The translations under genes and the position numbers were made by a program. 64,000 bases of DNA, from positions 558,001 to 622,000 of the forward strand of contig NZ_CP146242.1 in the NCBI RefSeq assembly GCF_037039395.1. Direction: 5' to 3'. The stretch comes from Agrobacterium vitis (GTDB taxonomy: Bacteria > Pseudomonadota > Alphaproteobacteria > Rhizobiales > Rhizobiaceae). The notes under the pieces are model-generated. The model saw nothing but the letters and a program-made list of their open reading frames with translations. It ran no database searches and was not told the DNA's origin. Shown piece by piece: positions 55,549 through 64,000 of the stretch (positions are counted from its first letter, which is position 1; every line of letters begins with the position of its first letter).

Positions 55549-56421
55549 TTACGAAGCCATGCCGGAGGCGGCAGCTGCCAGCAGGACCACGCCCAGAATG
55601 ATCCGGTAGATCACGAAGGGCCAGGTAGAGAAACGCTCCAGGAAGCGCATCAGGCCCCAGATGGCGATGAGCGAGGAGATGCCGCCCGCCACCAGGCCGA
55701 CACCGAGCAGCGCCCAGCCATGGCTGTCCAGCGCCAGCTTGTGCAATTCCCAAACCTCTTTGAGACCGGCAAGAAGAATGGCGGGCAGGCCAAGCAGGAA
55801 GGAAAAGCGGGCCGCTTCCTCTCGCTTGAAGCCCAGCGCCAGGGCCGCCGTCATCGTCGCGCCGGAGCGCGACACGCCGGGGATCAACGCGCCGACCTGG
55901 GCAAGACCGACGAGAAGAATATCCAGCGGACGAATGCTGGGCAGGTCGCGGCGATGTTTGGCCAGAAGCTCGGTGGCGGCCAGCAGCCCGCCCATGACAA
56001 GACAGGCCAGCCCCACGGCCCACAGGCTGCGCAGCGGCGAACCACAACTGTTCAGCGTATGCGACAGCGCCAGCCCGGCGACGATAATCGGCAGCGTGGC
56101 GATCAGAATCCACAGCACCAGTTGGAAATCAAAATTCTCAAAGTCACGGCGTTTGACGGCGCTGATCGAACCGCTGGCAAGCCCGTAAATGTCGCGCCAG
56201 AAATAGCTGATCACCCCGACCAGCGCGGCCATCTGCATGGCGGCGGAAAAGGCGGCACCCGGATCGGGCCAGCCCAGCAGCGCTGGCACCACCCGCATAT
56301 GGGCCGAGGAGGAAACCGGCACCAGTTCCGTCACCCCCTGCACCACTCCTAGAAACGCGGTCTGGATAAAACTCAGATCGACAAAACCCGTTGCCGAACC
56401 CACCACGCATGCATCCGCCAT
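55549..56421 (-). CDS. uppP: Undecaprenyl-diphosphatase UppP (BacA)
   Basis: 290 aa, about eight membrane helices. Recycles the undecaprenyl carrier for peptidoglycan and lipopolysaccharide. Motif 1 is GVVQGVTELVPVSSSAHM, where most homologues have TEFLPVSSSGHL. Motif 2 is PGVSRSGATMTAALALGF. The N-terminal MADACVVGSATGFVD is probably dispensable, and the true start may be the next usable codon before LSFIQTAFLG. Convergent with xylG, 25 nt between. Confidence 0.94.
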   Translation of the reverse strand: MADACVVGSATGFVDLSFIQTAFLGVVQGVTELVPVSSSAHMRVVPALLGWPDPGAAFSAAMQMAALVGVISYFWRDIYGLASGSISAVKRRDFENFDFQLVLWILIATLPIIVAGLALSHTLNSCGSPLRSLWAVGLACLVMGGLLAATELLAKHRRDLPSIRPLDILLVGLAQVGALIPGVSRSGATMTAALALGFKREEAARFSFLLGLPAILLAGLKEVWELHKLALDSHGWALLGVGLVAGGISSLIAIWGLMRFLERFSTWPFVIYRIILGVVLLAAAASGMAS

Positions 56422-56759
56422 CTTGTATCCCTTGCCTTACCCGCTCATCGCTCGTTCTGGCATCAAACGTCAGGCGTTTTGAAACCGTGACCATGGCATA
56501 AGCAAGACAGTATATTGCCGGATCGTGACAGAATACCAAAAACAGTACAGCAAGTAGGCGTTTTGTGCTGGCGCCAATCTCAAGACGAGAGCGCCCTTTC
56601 CACTTCTATTTTTACGGGAAACCAAAGTGTTGACTAGGGTTTCTTGACATTATTCAATATTATTAATGTTTAAACCTATTTGTCTCTAAACTTAAGATTA
56701 GCAACACCACAATGGTAACTCTGCAAGAAAGCGGGCCCTGCGGCTCTGGAGATTAAAAA
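56422..56759. other. Divergent promoter region uppP / chemoreceptor
   Basis: About 340 nt, AT-rich around 56600-56700. TTGACA at 56644-56649 is a possible -35 box for the chemoreceptor gene, but a matching -10 box is poor. No gene. Confidence 0.4.
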
Positions 56760-58577
56760 ATGCGCATCTCTCTTGGTCAACTTCTCATATCACTGTTCGC
56801 AGTCATTCTTCTGGTGGTCGTTGGCCAGGGCATTTATGCGGTGACGTCGCTGAACACCATATCGGACGGGACCAATCAGATCGTCGATAAGCGGGTTCCA
56901 TCCTTCATCCTCATGGGGCAGATCAACGCCGATCTGGGCGATATCCGCGTGGCGCAGAGCAATTATCGCAGCGCCAACACACCTGAGCAACGAGCCGTGT
57001 TTCTGGGATCGCTGAACAATGCCTATGACGCACTGGCGCGGGCTAGAAAGCAGTATGAGCCGCTGATCGTCGATAAAGAAGACCAGGAGCTTTACGACAC
57101 CTTCTCCAAGGACTGGGCCAAGGCCGAGCAATTGTGGCAGCAGGTCAAGACCTTGACGGATAGCGGCAGCGCGGATGAGGCAAAACAGCTGTTTCTGGGA
57201 GACTCCCTGGCGACCTATGCCAAGGCCGGTGACGATATCCAGGCCGCTGTTGACGATCTGGCGGGCAACGTTAAAGACGAAGGCGCCTCCAACGCCGAGC
57301 AGATTTCCCTGGCCACGACCGTGACCTATATCGCCCTTGCGTTAGCGTTCAGCATCGGCATCGGTGCGGCAATGATCAGCAGTCTGCGGGTCGTGCGTCC
57401 CTTGAAGCAGATGACGGACAATATGCGCACCTTGTCTTCCGGCGATACCAGCGGCAGCGTGCCTTACATGAGCCGCAAGGACGAAATCGGCGCCATGGCC
57501 GCAGCGCTTCAGGTGTTCAAGGACGGAATATTGCGCAACCGCGCCCTGGAAGCCGAAGCCGCCAGCGCCCGCGAAAAGGCCGAATCCGAAAAGCTGCGCC
57601 TTCAGCAGGACGCCGAAGCGGCAGCGCAGAAGAAGTTGCTGGAAGCAACCTCCGGTCTTGCATCCGGCCTGAAGCGCCTGGCCGCCGGTGACCTCGGCTT
57701 TGAACTGAAAGAACCTTTCGCCCCGGAATTCGAGGCTCTGCGTCTCGACCTGAATGCTGCCGTGGTCCAATTGGGCAGCACGATTTCCACCGTTGCCACC
57801 TCTGCTAACGCTATCAGCGACGGCTCACGCGAAGTCAGCCAGAGTGCGGACGATCTTTCCAAGCGCACGGAACAGCAGGCCGCATCTCTGGAAGAGACCG
57901 CCGCCGCACTGGACCAGATCACCGTCAATGTCAGCAATTCCTCACGGCGTGTCGAAGAAGCGCGTGGCGTGGCGAAGGAAGCCAACAGCAGCGCGGTGCA
58001 TTCCGGCCAGGTGGTGAGTGAAGCCATCAACGCCATGCAGCGCATCGAGCAGTCCTCCAACCAGATTTCCAATATCATCACCGTCATCGACGAGATTGCC
58101 TTCCAGACCAATCTTCTCGCCCTGAATGCCGGTGTCGAAGCCGCCCGTGCGGGCGAAGCGGGCCGTGGCTTTGCGGTGGTTGCCACAGAAGTGCGGGAAC
58201 TGGCGCAACGCTCGGCCAAGGCCGCACGCGAAATCAAGGAACTGATCAACAAATCCACGCAGGAAGTGGAAAACGGCGTTCGTCAGGTGCAGGAAACCGG
58301 CGACGTTCTGAAAGCCATCGAGCATCACGTCACGACAATCAACGGCCTGATGGACGCCATCGCCACCTCCTCGCGTGAACAATCGGTCGGCCTGTCGGAG
58401 GTCAACACCGCCGTCAACCAGATGGATCAGGTCACCCAGCAGAACGCCGCCATGGTAGAAGAAACAAGCGCCGCCAGCGCCAACCTTGCGCAGGAGAGCG
58501 TGCGCTTGCAACAGCTTGTCTCCCGCTTCATCGTTCCCGGCGGATCAAGAAGCTTTGACAACCGTTATGCGGCGTAA
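56760..58577 (+). CDS. Methyl-accepting chemotaxis protein
   Basis: 605 aa. Membrane helix 1 at about 8-30 (LLISLFAVILLVVVGQGIYAV), a helical periplasmic sensor of about 155 residues, helix 2 at about 188-208, and HAMP (RVVRPLKQMTDNMRTLSSGD) followed by a second HAMP-like segment near residue 305. The cytoplasmic coiled coil has the signalling hairpin IDEIAFQTNLLALNAGVEAARAGEAGRGFAVVA (in parts). The sensor is four-helix-bundle-like, and the ligand is unknown. Methylation-type Glu/Gln residues lie on both strands of the coil. No C-terminal CheR pentapeptide. Confidence 0.95.
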   Translation: MRISLGQLLISLFAVILLVVVGQGIYAVTSLNTISDGTNQIVDKRVPSFILMGQINADLGDIRVAQSNYRSANTPEQRAVFLGSLNNAYDALARARKQYEPLIVDKEDQELYDTFSKDWAKAEQLWQQVKTLTDSGSADEAKQLFLGDSLATYAKAGDDIQAAVDDLAGNVKDEGASNAEQISLATTVTYIALALAFSIGIGAAMISSLRVVRPLKQMTDNMRTLSSGDTSGSVPYMSRKDEIGAMAAALQVFKDGILRNRALEAEAASAREKAESEKLRLQQDAEAAAQKKLLEATSGLASGLKRLAAGDLGFELKEPFAPEFEALRLDLNAAVVQLGSTISTVATSANAISDGSREVSQSADDLSKRTEQQAASLEETAAALDQITVNVSNSSRRVEEARGVAKEANSSAVHSGQVVSEAINAMQRIEQSSNQISNIITVIDEIAFQTNLLALNAGVEAARAGEAGRGFAVVATEVRELAQRSAKAAREIKELINKSTQEVENGVRQVQETGDVLKAIEHHVTTINGLMDAIATSSREQSVGLSEVNTAVNQMDQVTQQNAAMVEETSAASANLAQESVRLQQLVSRFIVPGGSRSFDNRYAA

Positions 58578-58627
58578 GCAGGCGTGAGGGGTTGGCTGGT
58601 TGGTGAAGCGCGGACGGCTCCTAGCAT

Positions 58628-58665
58628 TTCTCCCTCCCTTTTTGTGAAATTGGGGGGAGGGAGAA
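58628..58665. repeat. Hairpin after chemoreceptor gene
   Basis: TTCTCCCTCCC, a 16-nt spacer, GGGAGGGAGAA: perfect 11-bp arms, 50 nt after the stop. The spacer holds T5 and G-rich ends. It may be both a dispersed palindrome and the transcript end. The rest of the 394-nt gap up to 58971 has no gene. Confidence 0.6.
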
Positions 58666-58971
58666 GACGGATGAAGAGGCAAAGCTGTGGAGACGGTTGG
58701 GGGGCTGAATGTCTCTGGGAACTGAGGTTGCAAGCGCCATTATGGTTGCTATTCGCAAACAGTGGATATGAGTTCTGCTTGGAGACGTGACCGGCTTGGG
58801 GCCGATTTCAGTCTGTCGGCTTTCACGGATGCAACTCCGAAAGCAGACATCGCCGCTCCAACTCGAAAGAGGCTCGGGCTAGACTTTTAGTTGCAACGGG
58901 ATTGGCACCTGGTCCATCAAAAATTGGCCTTAGGTATCGGCCTAAGAACGCAATGGGCCGGGATCCCTGAG

Positions 58972-60188
58972 TTAAAGCAGCTTGGGATTTTCGTCTGACT
59001 TACTCGACTTGATCTCCGAGTCCTGCGCTGTTGATTCACCGTCTTCCTGCACAGCATCAGAAGGTTCCTCTGCCACAGTTTCAGCCCTGAATGTCGACGG
59101 CGGAGGTGCGCTGGTCGTTGTCTTCGGCGCAGCTGCAACACTTGGAGCCGCCTCAAACTCGCTACTCAAGAGAGCTTTACGTTTCGCTCCGATAAAGTCC
59201 GCAAACACGCCCAACACCGCCTTCGCCTCAACGCTCAGAGCAGTCAGGTCGGTACGATTGCGGGCGTGAGCTCGCGCTTCAAGTTCTCGGGCGACTGGGA
59301 ACAGATGAAAGCTGTTTTGCTCCTTCGCGAAGAACTCTGCAATGATCTCAGCGCGGACCGAAGTGAACATCTGATCCAAAGCATCCGCAGCCTGACGGGC
59401 TATAACGCGGCCGTTATTTACCCCCTTGGAGATTGCGGACAGCACCGTGTCGATGCTGTTTTTTACACGGTTGTCGCCAGCGTCTCCATATGTGACGCCT
59501 GCGTAGAGCATGTGATAACGCGCTTGTGACTGCTCGAAAGCCAGCTTCTCGAGTGCGGCATCCAAGGCCACGCAAGCAAGCCCAGCGGACAAATAGGCGC
59601 CGCGAAGGGCTTGCTCACGGTGTTGTGGCCGAGTTGCCGCTCGGTCCGAGAAGAAACGGAATGAGCTCATAGCCTTGTTAAACGCAGGAAACGGGGCAAG
59701 ACTCACAACGGCAGATTTCGCGGCCGCGATTTGCCGTATCCAGTCACCGTCCTGCTTCTGGCCAGCGAAAAGCTGTATGCTGCCTTGGAGCTCTTCAAGA
59801 CTCAGACGATCGTTTAAAAGGTCGTCACCGACCCACTGCCGAAGGTATGCCGCAGTCAACAGGGAGACTTTCTGTTGATGAGCGAAGCGGGCAACTTTCT
59901 GGCTGTTATCTGTCGTCGTTACAAATGCGCGATCACAGCCGAGCGCCAGTTGCATTCCACGCGCCCACATCACGCGTTCGAATGCCTTCGGTGACTTCTT
60001 ATCCTTAACGTCGACGAGAGCCCGGGTACGTACAGCTCCCCCTGACGGCCGTAAAGCCACACATCGATGTCCGTAACGTCCTCATCTTCGAATTGGATCG
60101 AGACGCTTCGGATCGCGACAAATCCCTGTCGAGCAAAATACGCACGCGCCAGTTCCTCAAGTCCTGCACCTTTAGCCACCGTCTTCAA
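58972..60188 (-). pseudogene. PD-(D/E)XK nuclease-like protein, frameshifted at a G run
   Basis: A gene of about 405 codons read in two frames. The first frame starts at a TTG at 60188 (TTGA overlap with the upstream gene) and runs to about 60040. It contains GLEELARAYFARQGF (Glu11) and DEDVTDIDVWLYG (Asp42). The second continues with RTRALVDVKDKKSPKAFERV (Asp60, Lys62) and MWARGMQLALGCDRAFVTTTDNSQKVARF. Glu, Asp and D-x-K make the restriction-endonuclease-like core of Mrr type. The frames join at the complement of CCCCC at 60038-60042: one more G restores a single frame (RQG-GAVRTRAL). A helical region (100-330) and a disordered acidic tail complete the protein. Phase variation, decay or sequencing error are all possible. 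Confidence 0.8.
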
Positions 60189-61459
60189 CCCCCACTTCTC
60201 AAGCGATCGAGCGTGTCATGGACGAACCGCCTGTCAGCGACGTCATTTTTGTCACGCACCTCTTTTCTCGTCGCATGAGGACCCTTGAAGGCTCGCGCCG
60301 GGGAGCCGTCCATAAGAACAGCCTCTTGCGCAGCAGCTCCGCCGCGGACGATCGTCAAGGCGAGCTCGCCGACGTCTTTTTTGAGAAGGCGCATGGTGAA
60401 CCTGCCAGAACTCTTCTTGATGACTTCGACTACTTGGCGAGCTTCGAGCTCGCGATAATCCTCGCCAATCGCGCGGATGCCGCCAGCACGCGCTGCGAGC
60501 TCGTCTCCTCGTACCAGTGCTTTGATGAGTGCTTCCGGCATCGTGATTTGGCCTCTGGTGTAGTTACTGCGAGTCTGCCCATACGTCAGAGATGCAATCA
60601 ACGCCTTTGCATCGTCAATGGGGTCCTCTTCAAACGGCCGCCCGAACTTTTGGAAATCATTTGGCGACGCCACGTACCCCACGGACTCGGTACTGTTGCT
60701 TACCTCCATACGATCAAACAGGCCTACGCTGATGAGACGCCTGTAGAGGTCGGCGCCCAGCATTGTCTGGACGTCCATATCATACAAGGCGCCACGCTGC
60801 CTCAGCTTCTCTTGAACCTCGCTCAGCCTGGTTCGCTCATCCGCCTTGAGATTTTCGAGCACCTTGTATGCCTTCTGCGCGTACTGCCCATCGCGGAACG
60901 TGTGTGAATTAAACAAGATACTATGCCCACGCTCACCCTCTTCATCGATCAACGCTGTAACCTTCGACAAGTCGACGAGCGAGGTTGCGTCTGCCTTACT
61001 GAGCTTGTGTGTGTCGGAGATGTACTCCTCGGCCTCCGAGCGTTTCAACGGCTTGCCCGAGACGCGCTCCGAAAGATCTAAGATTGCCTGCTCCTCGGAA
61101 CTGGGTCCTTGCTCATCAAAAATTTCGACCGTTGCTTCCAACACGGCTTGAGTGGTGGCGCCCAGGACCGCCACCGCGCCATTCTTCGTTAAGTCAATCC
61201 GACCAGCGTCCTTCAGGATTTGCAGCCCCATCTGCCGGGCCGGCTTGTCTATGCCGTTCAATTGACACACGTAGTTCACGATCTGGCTGGAGATGGTGAA
61301 GGTGTTCGCCTCATCTGATTGACGACGAAGCAGATTGTAGAGACGTCCGACCTTCCCCGAATAAGAAATATTCTCAAGCCGCGCCGTCCCGGCGCCAGAG
61401 AATGCGTCAAGGCTCTTTGATTGGGCGAGTAGCCACGCGCCCTTAGTTTTCGCTTCCAT
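60185..61459 (-). CDS. Unknown 424-aa protein, partner of nuclease-like gene
   Basis: 424 aa from the ATG at 61459 (AGGTAGG just before it). No family recognised. Largely alpha-helical. Residues 20-110 look like two winged-helix-like units (GKVGRLYNLLRRQSDEANTF, ITSSQIV-like ISSQIVNYVCQLNG, ARQMGLQILKDAGRIDLTKN, where the last resembles a wing strand). The central part is rich in charged helices (ERTRLSEVQEKLRQRGALYD). The end is basic (DNKNDVADRRFVHDTLDRLRS-like). Its stop overlaps the nuclease start (TTGA), so the pair is translationally coupled. It could be a DNA-binding or regulatory subunit; this is inference. Confidence 0.75.
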   Translation of the reverse strand: MEAKTKGAWLLAQSKSLDAFSGAGTARLENISYSGKVGRLYNLLRRQSDEANTFTISSQIVNYVCQLNGIDKPARQMGLQILKDAGRIDLTKNGAVAVLGATTQAVLEATVEIFDEQGPSSEEQAILDLSERVSGKPLKRSEAEEYISDTHKLSKADATSLVDLSKVTALIDEEGERGHSILFNSHTFRDGQYAQKAYKVLENLKADERTRLSEVQEKLRQRGALYDMDVQTMLGADLYRRLISVGLFDRMEVSNSTESVGYVASPNDFQKFGRPFEEDPIDDAKALIASLTYGQTRSNYTRGQITMPEALIKALVRGDELAARAGGIRAIGEDYRELEARQVVEVIKKSSGRFTMRLLKKDVGELALTIVRGGAAAQEAVLMDGSPARAFKGPHATRKEVRDKNDVADRRFVHDTLDRLRSGG

Positions 61460-61769
61460 CCTACCTAGATTCCCGCCCCTGTACTGTGGAGAAGGGACAA
61501 TGACAATGAATATCAAAAATTGCAAGTTCTCACCACTCAACCGGGCAGGAACAACTTCCCGTTTATTACCCTACAAAGGTCCCAGTAACTGCTAGTTTCG
61601 GGAGAATCACCACGCCTTCTGAACATCGGCGATGAAGGCGCATTGGCCGGAGAGGCTGCTTTTGGGAACTGGCAAAGTTGTTTTAATCGGCCGCAATGAG
61701 GGCGCAAAATTGTCGTCCGGTGATCAAACCTTTCCACATCGCGGCCCAACAGCTCCCACCAAGCCCCCC
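61460..61769. other. Intergenic region between nuclease pair and HerA-like gene
   Basis: About 310 nt. AT-rich near 61500-61600, holding the promoter of the leftward pair. No hairpin with a U-run and no gene seen. Confidence 0.45.
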
Positions 61770-63353
61770 CTACCGCTTCAAACTCCCCAAAATCCCCCGC
61801 ACCAGCGCCCGGCCGAGCTGGTTGGCGACTTGGCTGGCCAGCGAGCGGGCGGCGCTTTTCATCGCGGCTTCGATCACCGTTTGGCGTTGGCGGCCGGGGG
61901 GTGCGGTGCGGTCAGGCGCTTGGCGGGTGGTGGTGGTTTTTTGGTCTGGTGCTTCATCGCCAAAGCCCGGCAGTTTCCAGCGGCTGGCGGCGCTGCTGTC
62001 CTCGGTGCCGTCATCGGCTCTATCGTCGGCCCCGCTGCGTCCCGTGGCTTTTTCAGCCCGTTCCGCCAGGATTTCGAAGGCCGAGTGCCGGTCGATGGTG
62101 CGATCATAGAGGTTCGCCATGGGGCTGGCACCGATGATTGTCGCCCGTTCGCTGTCGGTCAGCGGGCCGATGCGGGCGGAGGGCGGGCGGATCAGGGTAC
62201 GCTCGACCATGGAGGGCACGCCCTTGCCTTGCAGGGTCGAGACCAGGGCCTCCCCGGTGCCAAGTGCAGTAATCGCCTCTTCGCAGGAAAAGGCCGGATT
62301 GGGCCGGAAGGTTTCGGCGGCGGTCTTCACCGCCTTCTGTTCGCGGGGCGTATAGGCGCGCAGGGCGTGCTGCACCCGGTTGCCCAGCTGCGCCAAAATG
62401 GTTTCCGGCACATCCAGCGGATTTTGCGTGACGAAATAAACGCCGACGCCTTTGGAGCGGATCAACCGCACCACCTGCTCCACCCGTTCGACGAGAACGC
62501 TTGGCGCATCGCGAAACAGCAGATGCGCCTCATCAAAGAAGAACACCAGTTTGGGCTGCGCCAGATCGCCAACCTCAGGCAGTTCCTCGAACAGTTCCGA
62601 AAGCAGCCAGAGCAGGAATGTGGCATAAAGCCGTGGGTTCATCATCAGCCGGTCGGCGGCCAGCACCGAAATCGTCCCTCGCCCATCCGGCGCAACCCGC
62701 ATGATATCCTGGATAGACAGCGCCGGTTCGCCAAAGAACTGGTCGGCGCCCTGGCTTTCCAGCAGCAGCAGCGCCCGTTGCAGCGAGCCGACCGAGGACT
62801 TGGACACCAGCCCGAACTGGCCCGACAGCGTGCTGGAATTTTCCGCCATATAGGTCAGCAGCGCCTGCAAATCCTTGAGATCCAGAAGCGCCAGCCCACC
62901 CTTATCGGCGATTTTGAAGGCAATGTTCAGCACGCCTTCCTGGGCTTCCGAGGCCTCCATCAGCCGGGCCAGCAGAAGCGGCCCCATTTCGGCGATGGTG
63001 GTGCGGACCCTATGTCCCTTTTCGCCATAGAGATCCCAGAAGGTGACCGGAAATTCCGCGAAGGGATAGGGCGAAAGCCCGATCTCCTCAGCGCGCTTGA
63101 TCAGAAAATCCTTGGCCTCCCCCGGCGCGGCGATGCCCGACAGATCACCCTTGATGTCGGCGCAGAACACCGGCACGCCCGCATTGGCGAACCCTTCGGC
63201 CAGGATTTGCAGCGTCACGGTCTTGCCGGTGCCGGTGGCGCCAGTGATCAGACCATGCCGGTTGGCCAGTTTCAGATCCAGATATTCAGCTGCGTTGAAA
63301 GCATCATCCGGCTTGCGGCTGGCGCCGAGAAACAGTTTTCCATCTTCAAGCAT
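61770..63353 (-). CDS. HerA-like ATPase (DUF853 type)
   Basis: 527 aa from the ATG at 63353 (GAGGGG 8 nt before it). Walker A GATGTGKT at 38-45, Walker B KLVFFFDEAHLLFRDAP, arginine-finger region GNRVQHALRAYTPREQKAVK. Hexameric FtsK/HerA-type fold. DUF853 members are found alone in many alphaproteobacteria and their role is not settled; a DNA-pumping partner nuclease is normal for true HerA. The nuclease-like gene 1.6 kb downstream on the same strand is separated by 310 nt, so a link is only possible. The C-terminal 90 residues are Pro/Arg/Thr-rich. Confidence 0.92.
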   Translation of the reverse strand: MLEDGKLFLGASRKPDDAFNAAEYLDLKLANRHGLITGATGTGKTVTLQILAEGFANAGVPVFCADIKGDLSGIAAPGEAKDFLIKRAEEIGLSPYPFAEFPVTFWDLYGEKGHRVRTTIAEMGPLLLARLMEASEAQEGVLNIAFKIADKGGLALLDLKDLQALLTYMAENSSTLSGQFGLVSKSSVGSLQRALLLLESQGADQFFGEPALSIQDIMRVAPDGRGTISVLAADRLMMNPRLYATFLLWLLSELFEELPEVGDLAQPKLVFFFDEAHLLFRDAPSVLVERVEQVVRLIRSKGVGVYFVTQNPLDVPETILAQLGNRVQHALRAYTPREQKAVKTAAETFRPNPAFSCEEAITALGTGEALVSTLQGKGVPSMVERTLIRPPSARIGPLTDSERATIIGASPMANLYDRTIDRHSAFEILAERAEKATGRSGADDRADDGTEDSSAASRWKLPGFGDEAPDQKTTTTRQAPDRTAPPGRQRQTVIEAAMKSAARSLASQVANQLGRALVRGILGSLKR

Positions 63354-63602
63354 CGTCACATCCCCTCGACACGCTCCCACAAAGCCATCCCGCGCGTGTT
63401 ATCAAACACATAAGCGCTGCATGGTCTTGTCCTTCAATCGGTTTCGACTGAAGGACGTGTACAATCGCCGAATGCCCCTTCGGTCATGCACTTGTTGTTC
63501 TTAACAGAATATGGAACATCCTCAACTCCGTCATCGTCTTCACACGGCTTTGAGCAGATTGAACGCGCTTGCCGCTTGAGTTTGCGGCCTGAGTAAATTA
63601 CG

Positions 63603-63618
63603 TTGACGTGAACGTCAA
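63603..63618. promoter_or_regulatory. Palindrome before the last gene
   Basis: TTGACGT-GA-ACGTCAA with perfect 7-bp arms, ending 21 nt before the ATG. It looks like a MerR-family operator of the kind seen in front of amino-acid-degradation or stress genes. Confidence 0.45.
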
Positions 63619-63639
63619 AAAACCTTTGAGGAGCATCCC

Positions 63640-64000
63640 ATGAGCGAACTGGTCACCCGCATTTCCGACAATGTCGGCATCGCCCCGGACACGGCGGAAA
63701 AGGCGCTTGGCATGATGCTGGGCTTTTTGCAGCGCGAAGCCGATGACGGCGCGGTTGCCCGGATGATCGAAGCCATGCCCGGCGCGCCTGAATTGGTGGC
63801 CCAGCACAATGGCGAAGGCAAAAGCGGCGGCCTGCTGGGCGGCCTGATGAGCGCCATCGGCGGCGGCGGCATCATGGGTCTCGGTCAGCAATTGATGAGC
63901 CTTGGGCTTGGCATGGGAGAAATTTCGGCCCTTGCCAAGGAAACCATGGCGATTGCCCGCGAACATGCCGGGGATGAAGTGGTGGACAAGGTCGTGGCAT
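63640..64000 (+). CDS. DUF2267/DUF2780-like protein (partial)
   Basis: First 120 codons of a gene leaving the window. ATG at 63640 after GAGGAGCATCCC. Starts MSELVTRISDNVGIAPDTAE and continues KALGMMLGFLQREADDGAVARMIEAMPGA, then a glycine-rich stretch GKSGGLLGGLMSAIGGGGIMGLGQQL, with ISALAKETMAIAREHAGDEVVDKVVA at the end. This is the small helical pattern of DUF2267/DUF2780-like proteins. Function unknown. Confidence 0.7.
   Translation, partial: MSELVTRISDNVGIAPDTAEKALGMMLGFLQREADDGAVARMIEAMPGAPELVAQHNGEGKSGGLLGGLMSAIGGGGIMGLGQQLMSLGLGMGEISALAKETMAIAREHAGDEVVDKVVA

Noticed and set aside
61632..63413. Forward 593-codon frame opposite the HerA-like gene
   Set aside because: Arg/Gly/His-rich antisense shadow; HerA-like motifs on the minus strand are decisive.
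1..64000. Prophage, integrase or insertion sequence
   Set aside because: No transposase, integrase, portal or terminase motif was recognised anywhere in the window.

Overview
The window is a chromosomal segment of an alphaproteobacterium, most likely Rhizobiaceae (Agrobacterium / Allorhizobium / Rhizobium group). The evidence is a MucR/Ros-type zinc-finger regulator, a TGA-N9-TCA iron-responsive operator of the RirA type before an iron-uptake operon, RIME-like palindromic intergenic repeats, a xylose ABC system with a single-domain ATPase, and high GC with strong third-position GC bias. No rRNA, tRNA, CRISPR array or intact insertion sequence was seen. Assignments rest on reading protein motifs by eye; no database search was run.

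Layout. 1-2.1 kb: MacB (partial)/MacA efflux pair on the minus strand. 2.1-3.1 kb: no convincing gene. 3.1-3.8 kb: a Ser/Thr/Asp-rich disordered protein whose 3' end runs into a 25-bp tandem repeat. 4-6 kb: an orphan DnaA-domain-IV-like protein overlapping a DUF6456 protein, then msrB. 6.3-12.4 kb: a complete seven-gene mrpABCDEFG Na+/H+ antiporter operon. 12.8-17.2 kb: mucR, a membrane-anchored AraC regulator divergent from a periplasmic protein, a GNAT acetyltransferase and an AT-richer Crp/Fnr regulator. 17.3-28 kb: membrane and stress genes (hemolysin III, MAPEG, DksA-like plus Usp, VOC dioxygenase, polysaccharide deacetylase), a frameshifted FAD oxidoreductase, an AI-2E-family transporter, a DUF930 protein and an S9 oligopeptidase.

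28-41.6 kb: a fascin-like beta-trefoil protein, a large multicopper oxidase, a class-IV aminotransferase, a DUF3592 protein, a GGDEF protein, twin palindromic repeats, a YkgJ-like cysteine cluster protein, Fe/Mn superoxide dismutase with a clear terminator, HxlR/azoreductase divergent pair, three GNATs, a metallophosphoesterase, and a cytochrome c' next to a diheme cytochrome c. 42-43.7 kb: a translationally coupled AAA ATPase + DUF4276 (TOPRIM-like) pair that looks like an anti-phage module. 43.7-48.9 kb: a methyltransferase divergent from an iron/siderophore ABC operon with two tandem binding proteins. 49-50.4 kb: a small unknown gene and a Phd-like/PemK toxin-antitoxin pair. 50.4-55.5 kb: a ROK regulator divergent from xylF-xylH-xylG, with a large inverted repeat inside the operon. 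55.5-58.6 kb: uppP and a chemoreceptor.

59-61.5 kb: the most novel-looking locus. A 424-aa protein of no recognised family overlaps, by TTGA, a protein with a PD-(D/E)XK nuclease-like N-terminus and a long helical C-terminus. The nuclease gene is interrupted by a 1-nt shift at a run of five G. 61.8-64 kb: a HerA-like ATPase (DUF853 type) and the start of a DUF2267-like protein. The two best candidates for undescribed or little-described systems are the 59-61.5 kb pair and the 42-43.7 kb ATPase/DUF4276 pair.
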